NCBI GenBank assembly: GCA_025677835.1 | Contig: JAIXMR010000054.1 | Coordinates: 103,300 to 167,299 of the forward strand | From: Sporodiniella umbellata | Taxonomy: Eukaryota > Mucoromycota > Mucoromycetes > Mucorales > Rhizopodaceae | DNA length: 64,000 bases | Reading direction: 5' to 3' | In this document: in pieces, positions 36,263-47,544 of the stretch | How the letters are laid out: each line of letters opens with the position of its first letter | How positions within the stretch are numbered: position 1 is the stretch's first letter | Made by a program: the position numbers and the translations under genes | Notes under the pieces: model-generated | The model's database searches: none | What the model was told of the DNA's origin: nothing | The model's input: only the letters and a program-made list of their open reading frames with translations

Positions 36263-38077
36263 ATGACTGATAAAAATAAAACCGAGTTCTATGCTCATCA
36301 CGAGATAGAAAAAGAAGAGCACATTTTAGAAGAAGTGTCAAAAGACAACTCAAGTACCTATGTTTATCCTTCACCTGAAGAATTGAGAGCAGTGATATGG
36401 AAGTTGGACCTGCGTATTATACCCTTTCTTGGTCTGCTTTATCTCTGTTCTTTCTTAGATAGAGTCAATATCGGCAACGCTAAACTTGCTGGCATTACCA
36501 CTGATTTGCATATCAGTCCTACCGACTACAATATCGCCCTATCTATCTTTTTTATTGGTTATGTGAGTTTATTTATTCACGAAATATATGACGTACTAAT
36601 ACTCTAACAGATTCTTTTTGAAGTACCTTGTAACATGATTATGAAGCTCATTGGTCCTAGTAAGTGGATTCCCATAGTAATGATTTCATGGGGAACTGTG
36701 GTAAGTGCAAACAAACAATACAAAAAAGGGGATAATGGTAGTATTGGTTTGATTTTTAACATCGAAATAGATGGCTGCTATGGCTGCTTGTCAAAATACA
36801 GCTGGACTTTTGGCTGCTCGGTTTTTTCTGGGAATTACTGAAGCTGGGTTGTTTCCCGGCGTTATTTTCTACTTATCATTGTGGTATACTCGAGGTGAAC
36901 AAGCAACTCGTGTAGCCATCTTTTTTTCATGCTCTACTTTAGCTGGCGTAAGGATTATTCGAATTCAATTTTTTTTAAAAAAAAAACGCACTAAAGTAGA
37001 TTCTAACCTATTTATGTAAATATCTACCTTCACAAAACAACAGGCTTTTGGTGGTGTATTGGCTTATGGAATTATGCAGATGGATGGTATTAATGGACTT
37101 CGGGGTTGGCAATGGATTTTTATTATTGAGGCCATTCCCACGTTGGTTCTGGCTTTTGCAGCATACGTTTTCCTTCCAAACTTCCCGGAAAACTCAAAAT
37201 GTAAAGAAAACAAAGACACTGTCAAATATACTCACACAGTCAATTAGTCATCAATGAAAGAGAGCGTGAGATTGTTGTAAACCGATTGAAGGACGATGCT
37301 GGACCATCAACTGAGACCGAGTTTTCATGGAAGCAGTTTCGATCCGCTTTTACAGACTATAAAGTCTATATGCATGCCCTTATCTATATCTGCGGTTCTA
37401 CCCCCCTTTATAGTCTTAGTCTATTCTTGCCAAGTATTATCCAAGGTATGGGGTTTACCGACCTCCGAGCTCAAGCAATGTCTGCTCCCCCTTATGCCAT
37501 AGGTAAAGAAAAACAAAAGGATTTAAATGTGAACGTAGCTCATCATTGTCGTTATTTTTTTTTTGTAGCTTGTTTAGTTACAGTTTTAGTGGCAATGCAC
37601 GCTGATAAAAAACGTGAAAGAGGACTTCATATCGCAGTTCCTGGCGCTTTGGGTGCCATTGGATATGCTCTTTTAGTAGGGCTACGTGACAGAGGACCGG
37701 TGGCTATGTATATTGCTGCTTGCATTACAACAACAGGTGTGTTTGCTCACATTCCTGCTATGCTTTCGTGGTTTACAAATAACATCGGTGGACATACAAA
37801 GCGTGGTACAGCAACAGCACTGATCATTTCTATTGGAAACGTGGGAGGGGCTATTGGAGGTCAGATATATCGCGCAAACGATGCGCCCTTATATGCGCGG
37901 GCAAACTCGGTTGCCTTAGGCCTTATGTGTGGTGTAGTTGTCTTTTCCCTTTTGTTCAAATGGATTTTAAACAGAGAAAATAGAAGACGTGACAATCTAA
38001 CACCTGAACAACATGCCCAAGAGGCTACAGGCGAGGATCTTTGTGATCATCACCCTGACTTTCGATACCTTTCTTAA
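36263..38077 (+). CDS. MFS permease of the Dal5/allantoate (ACS) type
   Basis: Six exons (36263-36562, 36611-36700, 36771-36947, 37044-37200, 37248-37502, 37569-38077) give 495 residues. The first span carries FLGLLYLCSFLDRVNIGNAK, the classical anion:cation symporter (ACS/Dal5) motif. Next come NIALSIFFIGYILFEVPCNM and the helix-4/5 segment ARFFLGITEAGLFPGVIFYL. About twelve membrane segments are visible. ACS members import organic anions such as allantoate, ureidosuccinate, nicotinate or pantothenate; the substrate here is unknown. The gene follows the YL1 gene by 228 bp in the same direction. Confidence 0.9.
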
Positions 38078-39587
38078 ATACTGTGTAATATACAAATCAT
38101 ACATACTCACTACTTTAATTCTTGAATAAACTATATATAACTATATAAATATACGTACATGCGGCAGCGATACAAGTAAGCTTGAGGTGTATCATTCGTT
38201 TCGGGCTGTTTTATCCTGTTTGTCAGACGATGTGAAACGTTTAACAAGATTATCAAAACTAATAGAAAGTTGTTCCCTTGTTTTTGACGACCTATCAAAA
38301 TTTGCTCACACGTACAAGATGAAAGAAACCAAGCGGGAATGTTAGATAGCAAGTCATCACATGATCTTTAGCATTCTAGTCCTCTACTGCCTCTTTTTTC
38401 CCACAATTTTTTTTTTCATAGTAAAACTTTGTATCTTCCATATGATTGTTAATAGAAATGCTTCAAATAAACAAATATGCTCAATAAAATGAATATGCTC
38501 CTTTTGATCTCAAAAGTTGAAAGAGCTAAACAAAAACCAGTTCGTTTATCGTGAGCCTACAAAGCTACTATTTTTTTTTAAAAATAGTCATAATTGTTTC
38601 TTGCCATTTGCCATTTGCTTTATTTTAAGAGAGCAAAGTAACTTGTACATATCTTCAGTACTTTTTGAAATATTCGCTTTTTTTAAAAAAAGCGCTATTG
38701 TGCGTAACTGCACTTTTTTTTGTAATGTAATTTACAAATTTACATGTTCCCTTACATCTACCATAAGTGGATATATTTAATCGATATAAATAGTCTTGTA
38801 GCGCTTTAAAGGTCTAATAAAACAAAAAAGGCTTTTTTTTTTTTACAATTAAAAGGTGTGCGATAAAAAAAAAAAGTCAATACTGCTATAATAATAGACA
38901 CAAATTAAGTTCAAGTTTGATTAAAGCGACAAACTCAAAGGGTTTTTATACTACAGTAAGGATACGGAAAAAAATATACCACTTCTTACTTTTTCAGCCA
39001 GTATTACTATTCTGACAGTTCAGTCTCAAAAAGGTGCTTTGTTCAAAGTTCTCTGTATATCCGTAGTTTATTTAAACTAAAGGCTTCTTTCTTGCTATAG
39101 AGACATAATAATCTATGGGGAGTCGACTGGTATTTTTTTTAAAAAAAAATGCCAGACCGCTGATTATGTATCAGTTTGTGGGAGACCGTTAAAAAGTTGG
39201 TCTGTTTCCGTTGTTTAACTATTGTAATTTCTTTGGTTTTTCGGCACACGTCTTCCTTGCATTTAGACTTTAAAAATCTTCAATCTTTTTTTATTTTTCA
39301 AAAAAGAAAAAATCAAGTTGAATTGAGTATGCTCTTTTGAGAGAAACTATACACATTATATAAGGCTTTGTTAGGTGAAGCTTTTTTTTTTGTAGAGAGC
39401 CCACCTTTCGATAGCAACAAAGTACTGTGTAACAAAGTCCCGATGCTCATTGGTTAGAATAAAAAAAAAAGTCCTGAGATATAATGGGACTTTTTTTTCT
39501 CTCTTTTTGCTATAAAACTACAGGTATAAGATCTCTAACACTGAAAGATCCCTTAGTTTCTAATCGCCAAACCTTAGGAAAGATAAC
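38078..39587. other. Intergenic region, 1.5 kb
   Basis: AT-rich. It holds two near-perfect T/A palindromes: a 20-bp one at 38675-38694 (CGCT7A7GCG-type) and one at 39127-39155 (CTGGTA..TGCCAG arms). A CCAAT-type ATTGG lies at about 39448. No gene seen. Confidence 0.55.
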
Positions 39588-40657
39588 ATGTCCGATAATG
39601 CAATTAAGATTTTTACCGGAAACTCGCACCCTGAGCTTGCTAAGCTTGTTGCTAGTCGTATTGGTAGCGACTTGGCCAAGGCTGTTGTAATGAAATACTC
39701 AAACCAAGAGACCTCTGTGACAGTAGGAGAGTCTGTACGTGATGAAGATGTGTTTATTATCCAGTCAGGATGTGGTGAAATTAATGATAACTTGATGGAG
39801 CTCTTGATTTTGATCAATGCTTGCAAGACTGCTTCAGCCCGTCGAATCACTGCTGTTATCCCCTGCTTCCCTTATGCTAGACAAGATAAAAAAGATAAAA
39901 GCCGTGCACCCATTACTGCAAAATTGACAGCAAATATGCTGACTGTTGCTGGTGCAAATCATGTCATCACTGTGGATCTTCACGCCTCTCAAATCCAAGG
40001 TTTCTTTAATATTCCTGTTGACAACTTGTATTGCGAGCCTTCAATGATAAAGTACATCCGTACTCAAATTGCAGACTGGAAGAATGCTATTATTGTTTCA
40101 CCTGATGCTGGTGGGGCCAAGCGGTAAGTTTGTATAAAGCTAATGACTGCATAAAAAATTCATCGAATGATTGTTTGTAGTGCCACTTCAATTGCCGATC
40201 GACTTGAGCTTGACTTTGCTTTGATTCACAAGGAACGCAAGAGAGCTAACGAAGTATCGCGCATGGTTCTGGTAGGCGACGTAAAAGGAAAAATAGCCAT
40301 TTTAGTAGACGATATGGCCGATACTTGCGGCACTCTTGGTTTGGCAGCCAAAACTTTGGTTGAAAACGGTGCTATTAAGGTGTATGCTATTGTGGCACAC
40401 GGTATCCTTTCTGGTAAAGCTATTCAAGTAATCAATGACTCTGTTATTGAAAAGCTTGTTGTTACAAACACTATTCCTCATCAAGACAAAATGGTAATAA
40501 TCCCTCAAGTTTTGTCTATTAACTAACAAACCAACGTCATTAGGCCATTTGCCCAAAGCTTGATATCATTGACATTTCTCCTACTCTTGCCGAGGCAATC
40601 CGTAGAACCCATAATGGTGAATCAGTGTCATACCTCTTTTCTCATGCACCTGAATAA
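39588..40657 (+). CDS. PRS: Ribose-phosphate pyrophosphokinase (PRPP synthetase)
   Basis: Three exons (39588-40123, 40181-40493, 40544-40657) give 320 residues, the normal family length. Motifs: [17 protein letters not shown] at the N-terminus, the flexible catalytic segment [32 protein letters not shown], and the PRPP-binding loop [12 protein letters not shown]. It makes PRPP from ribose-5-phosphate and ATP for nucleotide, His and Trp synthesis. There is no large non-homologous insert of the kind seen in some yeast Prs paralogues, so this looks like a standard catalytic subunit. Confidence 0.96.
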
Positions 40658-41209
40658 GCTTTTTTAGTTTTTTTTCAGTAACTCATAATTTTTCTACCTT
40701 TCATATTGTATTTTTTTTTAAAAAAAAGATCGCGCTTAAAGTCGCTATTTATTTTGTTTTGACATTGTTTGCTTGTTGCTTTTATGGTTTGAGAGAATTT
40801 GTTGACTTGTAAGATATACTTTTCAGAAAATATCCATACATCTCTAATACACTCTATCTCAACAAAATCCCATTTGTCCCATCGCTTGCACCTGTTCACT
40901 GTCTTATTGATGTCACCTATTAACTTTACACAATGCAACGATCCAAAATCAATTTGTCTGTATGCACTGGTTCACTATAATCTTTTTGCCCAGACAAAAC
41001 CAACTTGTTTTCAAATGAAATCGATAGTTTTTGCGTCTGAAAATAACAATAAAACAATAAATAAAATGAAACCTTTGCTCTATCAACCGGCAAACTGGAC
41101 GCCAAGCCAAATACAGTAAACATTAAATTAAAGGCCAGAAGCTTCTTGAAATGTTTGTTGTTTTACTCCTTTTTCGTGTTTTCTAGATTGTATAAACAAA
41201 CATCAGAAA
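40658..41209. other. Intergenic spacer
   Basis: 3' flank of the PRPP synthetase gene and 5' flank of the Erv2-like gene. It has a short T8/A8 inverted pair near 40711. No gene seen. Confidence 0.55.
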
Positions 41210-41888
41210 ATGATAAAGAGATTAGAAGTCGTATCTACAATTGTATTAATTGTACTTGTTTTTACTTCTATCTTACTTCTGTATAGTAAGCAAGGCACCA
41301 GCATCTTAAATTTGACAGCAACCAAATCTAAAACAACGAAAAATGAGGATCCACAAATCATAATGAACCATATGACAAATCAAACAGAAAGGTATACAAA
41401 AATGGCTGATAGGGATTTTCTAATGAATTCTAATGGAAATGTATAGAGCAGAACTTGGAAGGGCAACTTGGAAGGTAGTAAGAAATATCGTGGGTTAAAC
41501 AGCGTCTTATAAGACTATGTTTTGCTTCCAATATAGTTTTTGCATACAATGATGGCTAAGTATCCGGAAAAGCCAACTCAAAATGAACGTGAAACATTAC
41601 ATGACTTTGTTTTTATGTTCTCAAGGTTGTATCCTTGTGGAGAATGGTAAATGGAGCAAGTATATACAAAGTATGCTTATGTTTTTTAGCGCCCGCCACT
41701 TTAACCTAATGATCACACAAAATCCTCCACAGACCTCATCAAGATCAGCAGCATCGCAATGGCTCTGCGCTATGCATAACAAAGTCAACGAAAGGCTTGG
41801 GAAACCTATATTTGACTGTAGCAATATTGAATCTAAATACCCTTGCGGTTGCGCAGAAGAGGAGAACAACCCTAAAAAACAAAAATAA
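41210..41888 (+). CDS. Erv2-like FAD-linked sulfhydryl oxidase
   Basis: Four exons (41210-41391, 41447-41474, 41537-41646, 41690-41888) give 172 residues. The N-terminal signal anchor (VVSTIVLIVLVFTSILLLY) suits an ER-lumenal enzyme. The Erv/ALR domain follows: ELGRATWKFLHTMMAKYPEK, active-site YPCGEC, then TSSRSAASQWLCAMHNKVNE (FAD pocket) and a C-terminal KYPCGCAEE shuttle pair. Erv2 oxidises protein thiols to disulfides with O2. The intron at 41647-41689 splits the second Cys codon of CGEC (TG|C), and without splicing the frame stops. Erv1/ALR of mitochondria is less likely because of the signal anchor. Confidence 0.9.
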
Positions 41889-41931
41889 AGCTCCTATTTT
41901 GTTTTCTTTTTCTCTCTCTTTCTCTGCCATT

Positions 41932-42530
41932 ATGCAAGACCAACAATGCAAACGTCACTTTGATAGCGAAAATGCACTTTACGATTTACCTAGGAAGAAG
42001 TTTATATTGGAAGAAAGTTTTGCTAGTGATTTGGCAGCAATGTCGCTTTACTCAAGAGAGAACTGTAAATTCAAAGTTTATATGAAGTTATCTGCTAACT
42101 CGTTTGCTAAAGACAGCCAAGCTCCAAGTCAGAGCATAGAAAAACCAACCAACCTAAACAAAAACATAGTTAGAGTTGAAGATATAAATCAGTTTCTCTC
42201 CGAAAACTATGACAGTGAAAAGACTTACAGTTCAGTTTGTGGAAGTAGTAAAATATGCACAGATGACTCGGGGCTTCCCTTTGAAATTGCTCCGGGTGAC
42301 GAGAGACCAAAGGTACCTCACTTCGTGCTGAGAGGCCCAGAGTAAAAGACCGATTAACCAAAATACATCAAGACTTCTAATATATACATTTTTACAGGCT
42401 TACAGACTCTAGAGACATAAGCGCATTAGACAATATAGTAAAGCGTCAAACAAGCAGCCAAAAACCTCGGTTTGAAGTTCTTAATCCACCCAAAGAAGAG
42501 GCGTCTCCAATAGGAATGGATATTGATTAA
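41932..42530 (+). CDS. Hypothetical protein, tightly linked to the Erv2-like gene
   Basis: Two exons (41932-42341, 42398-42530) give 180 residues. It begins only 43 bp after the stop of the Erv2-like gene, on the same strand. I recognise no domain. Visible features are a conserved-looking N-terminal block (DLPRKKFILEESFASDLAAM), a Ser-rich middle with likely disorder, a motif PHFVLRGPELTD spanning the splice, and an acidic end (GMDID). There is no signal peptide or membrane span. A nuclear or cytosolic regulatory protein is possible but not shown. Confidence 0.65.
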
Positions 42531-42627
42531 CAGACATTGACGTTTTAATTATTTACGAAAAAAAAAAAAAGAGTACAGGTGAAAGCGATTGTAGGCTCAT
42601 GTATTTTTTTCTAAAAAAAAAAAAAAA

Positions 42628-44115
42628 CTAACGCGATAGTATTTGATTGACAGTGAGTTTGTTGTTTGGAGAGTTGTAGTGCTGAGCAGCAACGTATTCA
42701 TGCAGACAGCTCATTTGATCAGTAAAATCTACTCCGGTTTAGTGAGCGGAAACGCAATTTGTTTTTGTTTTTATTTTTCGTACCTAGCGTGTTTTTTGGA
42801 TCGCAAGAACATTTATTTAATAGGTTTTTCTGCTCTGGACAATGCTCATATATACTGTGTTTGTATCCAATGTCGTTAAAGAAATGTATCTCTTCCTTTT
42901 TGAGGTAGAGCGCTGCAAAAATAGAGTGAATGGGAGCGTCCCCCAGCGTTCATAAAAAAAGCCGCCTGTTTGATCAAGATAGCTGAACAGGGCTTGGTAG
43001 GCTTCAGTGTGCCACAAATCCAGTCGAGCAATTTCAAAGTTTGTCCAAAAATGACACAGGTTGTACTCTTTTCCTTCCTCGTCTGTCACAAACCGATAGA
43101 GACTATCAGTGGCAAGATTAGGGAAGAAGTTCTTTCCTTGTAGCGTTGCCTCTCGAGTGAATTTTCTTATCGCTTCCCACAGAGTTGCAATAGTGCCTCC
43201 ATGTTCCTTAAAAGAAATGTTGAAAGCTATTGGTAAGGAGTTAGCTTGATCTTCCTTTTTCAAAAATCAACATCTTCTCTTTACCATATTTTTTGTTGTT
43301 TTTCTTCATATAAAGAAAGGGGTCGTAATCTAGCTCACAATAGTACCTCACATCAGGTTCTACTCTCCAATAGTATTCTAGATTGAGACTTAAAACAAGA
43401 GGATGTCTCCAGAAAAATCCACTGTATTAAAGGCGATTAATAATTGTTACCGAACTAAAAAATATGCTACCTTTGGAAGCGACACATATGTCTATAGCTT
43501 TCACTTAGCCCATACGGTACATATGATAACTGCTCTCGGCACAACGCGGCCTTTTGTTGATCAATCCAGCTAGGATAGCCCCACATAGTTTCGTTGACCA
43601 AGCCATAGTGAGTTTTACTTGAAGCAAGTAGTGTAGTTGAGGCTATAAATTCGTTCGTAAAAGGCTCTTCGTTCAAAAATATCCAAGGGTACTTGAACTT
43701 TTGGTTGAATCTATCCTCTAAAAACACCAAGATAAAATTTAGTACTTCGTGTTGATTTTTGCACGTCTTTCCTGTTCTTCTTTTTTTTTTTTTTTTTTTT
43801 TTTTACTTTACCTACATCGCGCATTGACTGAAGCATACCACCCAGTTCTGAATTTCTTACAAGAACAATAAATGCCGCTCTTTGGCGTTCTGTAGTATTA
43901 GAACTAGCAGGTAGAGTGACCGTCAAGCCATCAGAAACGTAAGGTGGGCCGACAGTGTACGTTTCTAGATTATTAGCGAAATTGTCGGTGGCTATCGAGG
44001 CAGGGGTGCTTTTATAAAAATTGGTATGTCTCCCGAAATAATAGAATAGTGACCCTAGTACATAAGCAGCAACACTAATTTGTAATATAAACCAAGAATA
44101 TCTACGGATTCCCAT
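42628..44115 (-). CDS. GT15 alpha-1,2-mannosyltransferase (Kre2/Mnt1-like), frame break near the 3' end
   Basis: Five exons (44115-43812, 43717-43471, 43421-43285, 43226-42784, 42728-42628). N-terminal signal anchor of a type II Golgi protein, then the GT15 core: [72 protein letters not shown]. Kre2/Mnt1 enzymes extend O- and N-linked mannans from GDP-mannose. At FFYERWG a run of five C (42940-42944) puts the conserved continuation ([18 protein letters not shown]) one frame off; one extra base would restore about 80 more residues to a stop at 42628. Either a sequencing error or a recent pseudogene. Confidence 0.85.
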
Positions 44116-44443
44116 TTAAAAAAAAAAAAAAAAAAAAGAGAGAGAGAAAGAGAAATTAAGCAAAAATCAAAACAAAGCTGAGGAATATTGAGGGATACTA
44201 AGTAAAGAAGGGGCAATGTTACGAGTTTTTTGTAGTAAGGGGAATTAACGGTATACATGAAAAAAAAAAAAAAAAAAAAAAAAACACAAACAATGAATGA
44301 ATTTAATATTAACCTCTTTAAGAAAAGAAAAGCATTCCCCAAAAAATCGAGTCTTTTATCTTCTTTAAGGGAAGCTCAAAGACATTGAATTTTTTCTCAT
44401 TTTGATTTTTTTTCTCGAAAAAACAAAACAAAAAAAAAAGAGC

Positions 44444-45911
44444 ATGGTTCGCTTACAGGAAGGTTTAATAGGCAAAAAACCTTATTATAATCGTCAAAAG
44501 CAGAAATATGGTTCTCGAGGAATCTTTATCATTTTGGCTTTCGTATTCTGCCTCGCAATAAGCCAAAAAGTCCAATGGAAAGGTTCAAGTTCATTAGCGC
44601 AAAACAATAGTAACGAAATAGATGAAGAAGAAAAAGACGTTTTGGAGCATCAGCAAGCGGGTTATTTGAAACCTACAATTGAGCCTGACCAAACTATTCC
44701 CGATAGCGTATGGGACGGTTTACCTACAAAAAGTGTTTATTACATGGTTGTTAGAAACGAGAAGCTTGGTGAAGCTAGAGCAGTTATTCGATCAATGGAA
44801 GACAATATGAAGAATGGTACGCGTTATCCCTGGGTGCTACTCAACAACCAGCATTTTTCCATGGATTTCCGCAAGTATATTCAACGAGTCACACGTTCTC
44901 CTGTGTTTTTTGGTAAAATTGACCCCGAAGCCTGGGAATACCCTGAATGGATTGATATACCAAGAGCAGAAAATATGATGATGGAGCAGGAGTATTCTGA
45001 TGTATACAATTCAGCTAGGTTATCTTATCATCAACTTCTACGTTATCAGTCAGGCTTTTTTTTTCATCACCCATTATTTCGAAAGGTAGAATATACTTGG
45101 CGCGTTGAACCTGGAGCAGACTATAGCTGTAAAATGAAAGAAGACCTGTTTCTATTAATGAAAGAACAGCAAAAAAAACTAGGTAAAGTTTCTTTTGATT
45201 TACATTTCTTAAATTGAACCTAAGGCTGATAGTCCCATGTAGGATTTGTAATTACTATGAAGGAATCACAGCAATCCATTCCTACCTTATGGTCAAGAGT
45301 CAATGAATTCAAAAAAATATATCCTCAGCATATTCTAGATAGAAACTCTACTATACACCCTTGGATCTATAACGAACGCGAAGATGACTATAATTATTGC
45401 CATTTCTGGTCGAATTTCCAGTTGGCTGATCTTTCGTTTTTTAGATCCGAAGCATATCAAAAGTATTTTGAGTACTTGGATAAAACGGGCAATTTCTTTT
45501 ATGAAAGGTAAACCAAATCTAGATGGCTAAAAACACGCTAAAACAAAAGATAGGTGGAGTGATGCTCCTGTCCAAACCATAGCAGCTGCCCTGTTTTTGA
45601 AAAAAGAAGAAATACATTTTTTTAATGAGATTGGATATACACACTCAACAGCCACGCATTGTCCATATAACGAGAATCTGCTAAGGGACTGCAGCTGTGA
45701 TGTTACAGCTAATTACGGTAATTTAACTTGAAAAATATGTATTTTTAATTTAACTCAAAAAAAAAAAAAAACATATATACAAACAAACAATTTAGACTTT
45801 CATCAAGACAGCTGTTTAAAAAGATTACTAAAGATTATTGACCCTGAGCTTCTGAACACTATGAAGCTATATATGAGTAAAAACGAAATCCCCGAATCCT
45901 CAAATGAATAA
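44444..45911 (+). CDS. Divergent GT15 mannosyltransferase-like protein
   Basis: Four exons (44444-45182, 45243-45507, 45554-45717, 45796-45911) give 427 residues. Type II signal anchor (GIFIILAFVFCLAISQ), then SVYYMVVRNEKLGEARAVIR, YPWVLLNNQHFSMDF, YTWRVEPGADYSC, YNYCHFWSNFQLADLSFF and NFFYERWSDAPVQTIAAAL. It is clearly GT15, but two active-site regions are altered: SNFE of the family is SNFQ here, and the CDIDYDPF segment after RVEP is CKMKEDLF. It may be inactive or have another substrate. Head-to-head with the frame-broken paralogue (328 bp apart) and followed by a third copy 158 bp downstream. Confidence 0.88.
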
Positions 45912-46069
45912 ACTCTCTATGTTATTTAATTAAATGCTTTTTCTTGAGTGTACATTAATTCACATTCCTTTTATCCAAGGGGAAGGAGGGGGGATAGTTC
46001 AAAGAAAAAAATAAAGTAAAAGCAAGTCTTGCTCTTCTCGATTCTTGTCTTTTTCTTCTTTAACATCGA

Positions 46070-47465
46070 ATGCAAAAGAGACGCTCAACGAAAAACCTAA
46101 TTCGGCTTATTCTCATAAGTGCTGCTCTTTTTGGAACGTATTTGATTTATAAGGCTAAATTCAGTAATGACACTTACTGTCGTACGTCTCAAGAGTGTTA
46201 CGATTTACTAAAGGTGAAAGCTCGGCAGCACTACTCTGGTATTTCAGGCTACTTTGCACCAAAGGAGGATATAGAGGAGGTTCTCCACTTATCTGTAGAA
46301 ACAGATGATGAGGAAGAAATAGAGTTGACTCGGGAAGAAGTTGAATATCAAATGTTGACCAATGCAAGTTTACCTCGGGTCAAAGCTGCTTTCGTTGTTT
46401 TGGCGCGAAATAGCGAGTTGTACGCACTAAGGTCTTCCATGCGCTATCTGGAAGACCGTTTTAATCACAAGTATAATTACCCATGGATTTTCTTAAACGA
46501 GCAGCCATTTACAGACGAGTTTAAAAACTTGACAAGTATGATGACGAATGCCGAAGTTCATTATGGTTTGGTACCTAAAGAGCATTGGAGTTATCCTGAA
46601 TGGATAGATCAAGAGCACGCAGCTGAATGCAGAAAAGATTTGGAAGATCGAGGTATTATCTATGGAGGAAGCGAAAGCTACAGACATATGTGTAGATACC
46701 AGTCAGGATTCTTTATGTTGCACCCACTGTTGGACGATCTTGACTATTATTGGTAAGATGTAGACAGTCTTTATTTTATCTGACTTATATAGGCGTGTTG
46801 AACCTGGGGTGAAGTTTTCTTGCGATATTGACTATGATCCTTTCAGATTGATGCAAGAAAGAAATTTAAAGTACGGATTTACAGTGGCTTTGAAAGAGTA
46901 CTTTGAAACTATTCCTACGCTATGGGAAGCTACAAGACAATTTGTTCAAACCCACCCGCAGTATATATATCCTCGTGCAAGAAAAGATAGCCTGCTGGGG
47001 TTAGTAAGTGATGACAATGGCTGGTCCTACAATCTTTGTCATTTCTGGAGTAACTTTGAGATTGCCTCTGTAAAATTCATGCGATCTGAAGGATACCAAT
47101 CCTACTTTAAATACTTGGATGCTGCTGGTGGCTTCTTTTACGAAAGATGGGGTGACGCACCTGTTCACTCTATTGCTGTAGCTCTTATGCTCAAAAGATC
47201 CGACGTTCATTGGTTCTATGATATAGGCTATAAACATGACTTCTTTGAGCACTGTCCAACAGAAGAAAAGTGGTTCCTACAAAGTAAATGTTATTGCGAT
47301 CCTGAGACAACTTTCGGTAATACCCATATACTCAAAATGCATTTAGAAATTCTAACAAATCGAATAGACATAAATCCAGGATCTTGTACTCCTCGCTTCT
47401 TAGAGGTTATGAATAGAACAGCGTCAAGCTTTATAGTTACTCTTCCTGATAAACAGGATTATTAA
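46070..47465 (+). CDS. GT15 alpha-1,2-mannosyltransferase (Kre2/Mnt1-like)
   Basis: Three exons (46070-46752, 46793-47316, 47368-47465) give 434 residues. Signal anchor LIRLILISAALFGTYLIY, an acidic stem, then the full core: [80 protein letters not shown] and [20 protein letters not shown]. The glutamate in SNFE, proposed as catalytic in yeast Kre2/Mnt1, is present. The last intron (51 nt) is stop-free in frame; I call it an intron because both paralogues have one at the same place (G|AC). It is the only intact, canonical copy of the three. Confidence 0.92.
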
Positions 47466-47544
47466 AATAAAAATAAAATTTTAATACCCCCACATTAGAC
47501 AAGACAAGAAAAAAAAAACAAAGTTTTTTAGTGTAACATTAGCT

